Position numbers and translations under genes: made by a program. Positions 5,457 to 7,545 of a DNA stretch of 7,545 nt are shown here, one piece after another. The stretch spans positions 3,511 to 11,055 of the forward strand of contig DMCH01000022.1 of assembly GCA_003446775.1 (NCBI GenBank), written 5' to 3'. A model generated the notes under the pieces. That model did no database searches, was not told where the DNA came from, and saw only the letters and a list, made by a program, of their open reading frames with translations. Position 1 is the first letter of the stretch, and each line of letters begins with the position of its first letter. This DNA comes from Chloroflexota bacterium (lineage in GTDB: Bacteria; Chloroflexota; Dormibacteria; Dormibacterales; Dormibacteraceae).

Positions 5457-6881
5457 GTGCCAGCCTTGACCCCGTTCGACTTCCTCGCTGCCAGCGCTCC
5501 GGCTGCCTTGCTGCCCAGCCGGATGCAAATGGCGTTCACGCTGGCCTACCACATCATCCTGGTCCCGCTCGGGGTGGCGCTCCCGCTCCTGACGGTCGTA
5601 ATGGAGGGGATCGGGCTGCGCCGGAACGATCCGGTGGCCCTCAGGCTGGCGCGTCGATGGTCGGTGGTGATGGCCGTGCAGTTTGCGGTGGGCGCCGTTA
5701 CCGGCACCATCCTCTCGTTCGAGTTCGGGATCTTGTGGCCGCGGATGATGGGCCGCTTTGGCGACGTCTTCGGAATCGGCTTTGGCATCGAAGGCTGGGC
5801 TTTCTTCCTGGAGGCGATCTTCATCGGCATCTACCTGTATGGGTGGAAGCGGCTGCCGCCGAAGGTGCACTACCGGCTGGGCTGGGTTCTCCCGCCCGCC
5901 GGCGTGTTGGGCGCCTTCGGCGTCATCATCGCCAACTCCTGGATGAACACGCCGGCTGGTTTTCAGCTCGGACCGGACGGCCGGCCGATCAACGTCGACG
6001 TGATGGGCGCGATCTTCACTCCCGCCCTCGGCTATGAGTTCTGGCACCTGATCGTGGCGCTCTACATGACGGCCGGCTTCATGGTGGCCTCGGTCTACGC
6101 GGTGGGGTGGCTGCGCGGCCGCCGGGATCGATACCACCGGCTCGGTTTCACCGTCCCCTTCACGATGGGCGCGGTCCTTGCGCCCGTCCAATGGGTCATT
6201 GGCGACATCGCGACCCGTGCTGTCTTTGAGGGCCAGCCGGCCAAGTTCGCGGCGATGGAAATCACCTGGAAGACACAGAGCCACAACCCCGAGTGGGTGG
6301 GAGGGGTGATGCGCGGCGATGGCTCCGTGGTGCTTGGGCTGCCGATCCCGTCGCTGGATTCGCTGCTCGCCGGCTTCTCGCCGAGCACGGTCGTCAAGGG
6401 GCTCACCAGCTTCAACCCCAGCGATCGTCCCAGCGTGGTCGACGCCAACTTTGTGCACCTGGCATTCGACGTGATGGTGGGACTCGGCTCGATCGCCATC
6501 CTGCTGACGCTGTGGTACGCGTTGGCCTGGATCCGGTACCGGGACCTGCCGCGTTCGAACTGGTTCTTCCGGGGCGCAGCGCTGGCCGGGGTGGGGTCCT
6601 ACATCGCGATCGAGGCCGGCTGGATCACCACTGAGGTCGGTCGCCAGCCGTGGATCGTCTACAACCTGATGCGCGTGACCGACGCGGTGAACCCGGTCGA
6701 TCCCGTCTACATCTGGATCATGTTCGGGACGCTGCTGGTCGTGTATGCGGTGATTGCGTTTTTCTTCGTCAGCCTCCTTTTGCGGCTCTCACCGCGCTGG
6801 CGCATGGACGACGAGGGCCGGCCCGGTGAAATAGACCTGGCCCCGGAGGAGGCTGCGCCCTACGGGCCGCGACCGGCATGA
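5457..6881 (+). CDS. cydA: Cytochrome bd-type quinol oxidase subunit I
   Basis: This is the catalytic subunit of a bd-type terminal oxidase, which oxidises membrane quinol and reduces oxygen to water. It has 474 residues and about nine membrane segments. Against E. coli CydA from memory, the haem ligands align as His32 (LAYHIIL, E. coli His19), His197 (EFWHLIV, His186), Met340 (FDVMVG, Met393) and Glu386 (AIEAGW, Glu445). GRQPW is at 395-399. The quinol residues Lys263 and Glu268 (AKFAAME) keep the family spacing. The Q-loop (about 251-330) is short, hence the shorter protein; this is the short-loop or CIO-like type. The acidic pair near the haem, Glu112 and Glu119 (IEGWAFFLE), is spaced one residue closer than the E. 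coli pair as I recall it. An acidic tail follows the last segment. The GTG start at 5457 has no Shine-Dalgarno; TTG at 5466 is an alternative. The stop overlaps the cydB start. Confidence 0.95.
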   Translation: MPALTPFDFLAASAPAALLPSRMQMAFTLAYHIILVPLGVALPLLTVVMEGIGLRRNDPVALRLARRWSVVMAVQFAVGAVTGTILSFEFGILWPRMMGRFGDVFGIGFGIEGWAFFLEAIFIGIYLYGWKRLPPKVHYRLGWVLPPAGVLGAFGVIIANSWMNTPAGFQLGPDGRPINVDVMGAIFTPALGYEFWHLIVALYMTAGFMVASVYAVGWLRGRRDRYHRLGFTVPFTMGAVLAPVQWVIGDIATRAVFEGQPAKFAAMEITWKTQSHNPEWVGGVMRGDGSVVLGLPIPSLDSLLAGFSPSTVVKGLTSFNPSDRPSVVDANFVHLAFDVMVGLGSIAILLTLWYALAWIRYRDLPRSNWFFRGAALAGVGSYIAIEAGWITTEVGRQPWIVYNLMRVTDAVNPVDPVYIWIMFGTLLVVYAVIAFFFVSLLLRLSPRWRMDDEGRPGEIDLAPEEAAPYGPRPA

Positions 6882-7545
6882 ACACGCTCGTGAGCTACGC
6901 CGTCGCCGGCGCATTGCTGCTGGCGGTCACCGCGTACAGCACTGCCGGAGGCACCGATTACGGCGCCGGCATCTGGGACCTGCTGGCGGGGCGTTTCCGG
7001 CACCCCGCCGAGGTGCGAGAGCTCATCGATCATGCGATGGCCCCGGTGTGGGAAGCCAACAACGTGTGGCTCGTCTTCGCGGCAGTCATCTGCTGGACCG
7101 GCTTCCCCCTCCTTTATGAGTCGGTGTTCCTCAGCCTCTATCCACTGTTCGCACTCGCGTTGCTGGCGCTGATCCTCCGAGGTGCTTTCTTCGCATTTCG
7201 CAAGGTCGCCACCTCCTCGAGCAGCAGGCTGTTGGCCTCCCGCGTGTTCGGCATTTCGTCGCTGCTGGCGCCGTTCAGCTTTGCGGCGGCGCTGGGCGCG
7301 ATTGCGTCGGGAAAGGTTGGTGTCGGAGGCCCGGTGGTGCCGGTGTGGCAGGCGTGTCTTGATCCATTGGCCCTCGCATTCGGGGTCGTCGCGCTGACCG
7401 CCGCCGCGTTCAGCGGCGCGTCGTTCCTGGTCGGAGACGCGCGCCGCTACCGCGCCGCCAATGACGAGGGCTCGGATCTGGTCGAGTACTTCCGCAGGCG
7501 CGCAATGGTGGCCGCGATTGCATTGCTCGCGGTTTCCCTGGTCGT
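6878..7545 (+). CDS. cydB: Cytochrome bd-type quinol oxidase subunit II (5' part, cut by the window end)
   Basis: The first 222 codons are open to the last base. The ATG at 6878-6880 overlaps the cydA TGA in an ATGA, the classic sign of translational coupling of equimolar subunits. Early motifs identify the family: GGTDYGAGIWDLLAGR (24-39; Asp27 is at the position of the E. coli proton-path Asp), then APVWEANNVWLV (55-66) with Glu59 where E. coli has Asp58. The following LYESVFLSLYPLFALALL and LRGAFFAFRK also fit CydB. Membrane segments are at about 5-22, 61-78, 84-106, 122-145, 163-185 and 208 onward. The subunit pairs with CydA and supports its fold and proton entry. No haem ligand is expected here. 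Any cydDC or cydX-like genes would be beyond the window. Confidence 0.93.
   Translation, partial: MNTLVSYAVAGALLLAVTAYSTAGGTDYGAGIWDLLAGRFRHPAEVRELIDHAMAPVWEANNVWLVFAAVICWTGFPLLYESVFLSLYPLFALALLALILRGAFFAFRKVATSSSSRLLASRVFGISSLLAPFSFAAALGAIASGKVGVGGPVVPVWQACLDPLALAFGVVALTAAAFSGASFLVGDARRYRAANDEGSDLVEYFRRRAMVAAIALLAVSLV

Noticed and set aside
4906..5469. Plus-strand open frames across the PRC-barrel gene (also 4634-5104 and 5144-6037)
   Set aside because: The minus-strand PRC-barrel motifs are clear and repeated, while the plus-strand translations are disordered and overlap the start of cydA.
5448..6458. 336-codon open frame antisense to cydA
   Set aside because: The sense strand encodes CydA with all ligands. 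The antisense product is His/Arg/Glu-rich and membrane-free, a composition artefact.

Overview
This is a high-GC bacterial segment (coding regions about two-thirds G+C by eye). Most genes lack a clear Shine-Dalgarno sequence, two genes use GTG or TTG starts, and genes within a cluster touch or overlap. That suits a high-GC soil or aquatic lineage such as Actinomycetota or Chloroflexota/Dormibacterota. Nothing here fixes the taxonomy and no rRNA or tRNA is present.

Positions 1-4170 hold a tight forward cluster: the tail of one FtsX/MacB-type ABC permease, a complete 925-residue permease that looks like its tandem paralogue, and a membrane-anchored GAF histidine kinase of the HisKA_3 (NarX/LiaS/DegS) class. 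Gaps between them are 1 and 2 bases. The ABC ATPase and the response regulator are not in the window and, if linked, must lie upstream. The likely theme is an ABC export or envelope-stress module coupled to a sensor kinase.

Positions 4171-4524 are a 354-base gene-poor gap, visibly lower in G+C and crowded with inverted repeats. The most interesting part is on the minus strand at about 4319-4434. There a 13-bp hairpin capped by GCAA lies inside a 10-bp closing stem followed by a T-rich tail, and every non-Watson-Crick pair is G-U only when read on that strand. This may be an undescribed structured RNA, but I could not match it to a known class.

Positions 4525-5388 hold a small orphan protein gene (+), convergent with a two-domain PRC-barrel protein gene (-), with 15 bases between them. 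A 68-base divergent spacer with two short-leader or leaderless-type promoter candidates separates the PRC-barrel gene from the respiratory operon.

Positions 5457-7545 hold cydA (complete) and cydB (cut by the window end), overlapping by ATGA. They encode a cytochrome bd-type quinol oxidase with a short Q-loop. All haem ligands that I could align are present. It would give a high-affinity terminal oxidase for low oxygen or respiratory stress.
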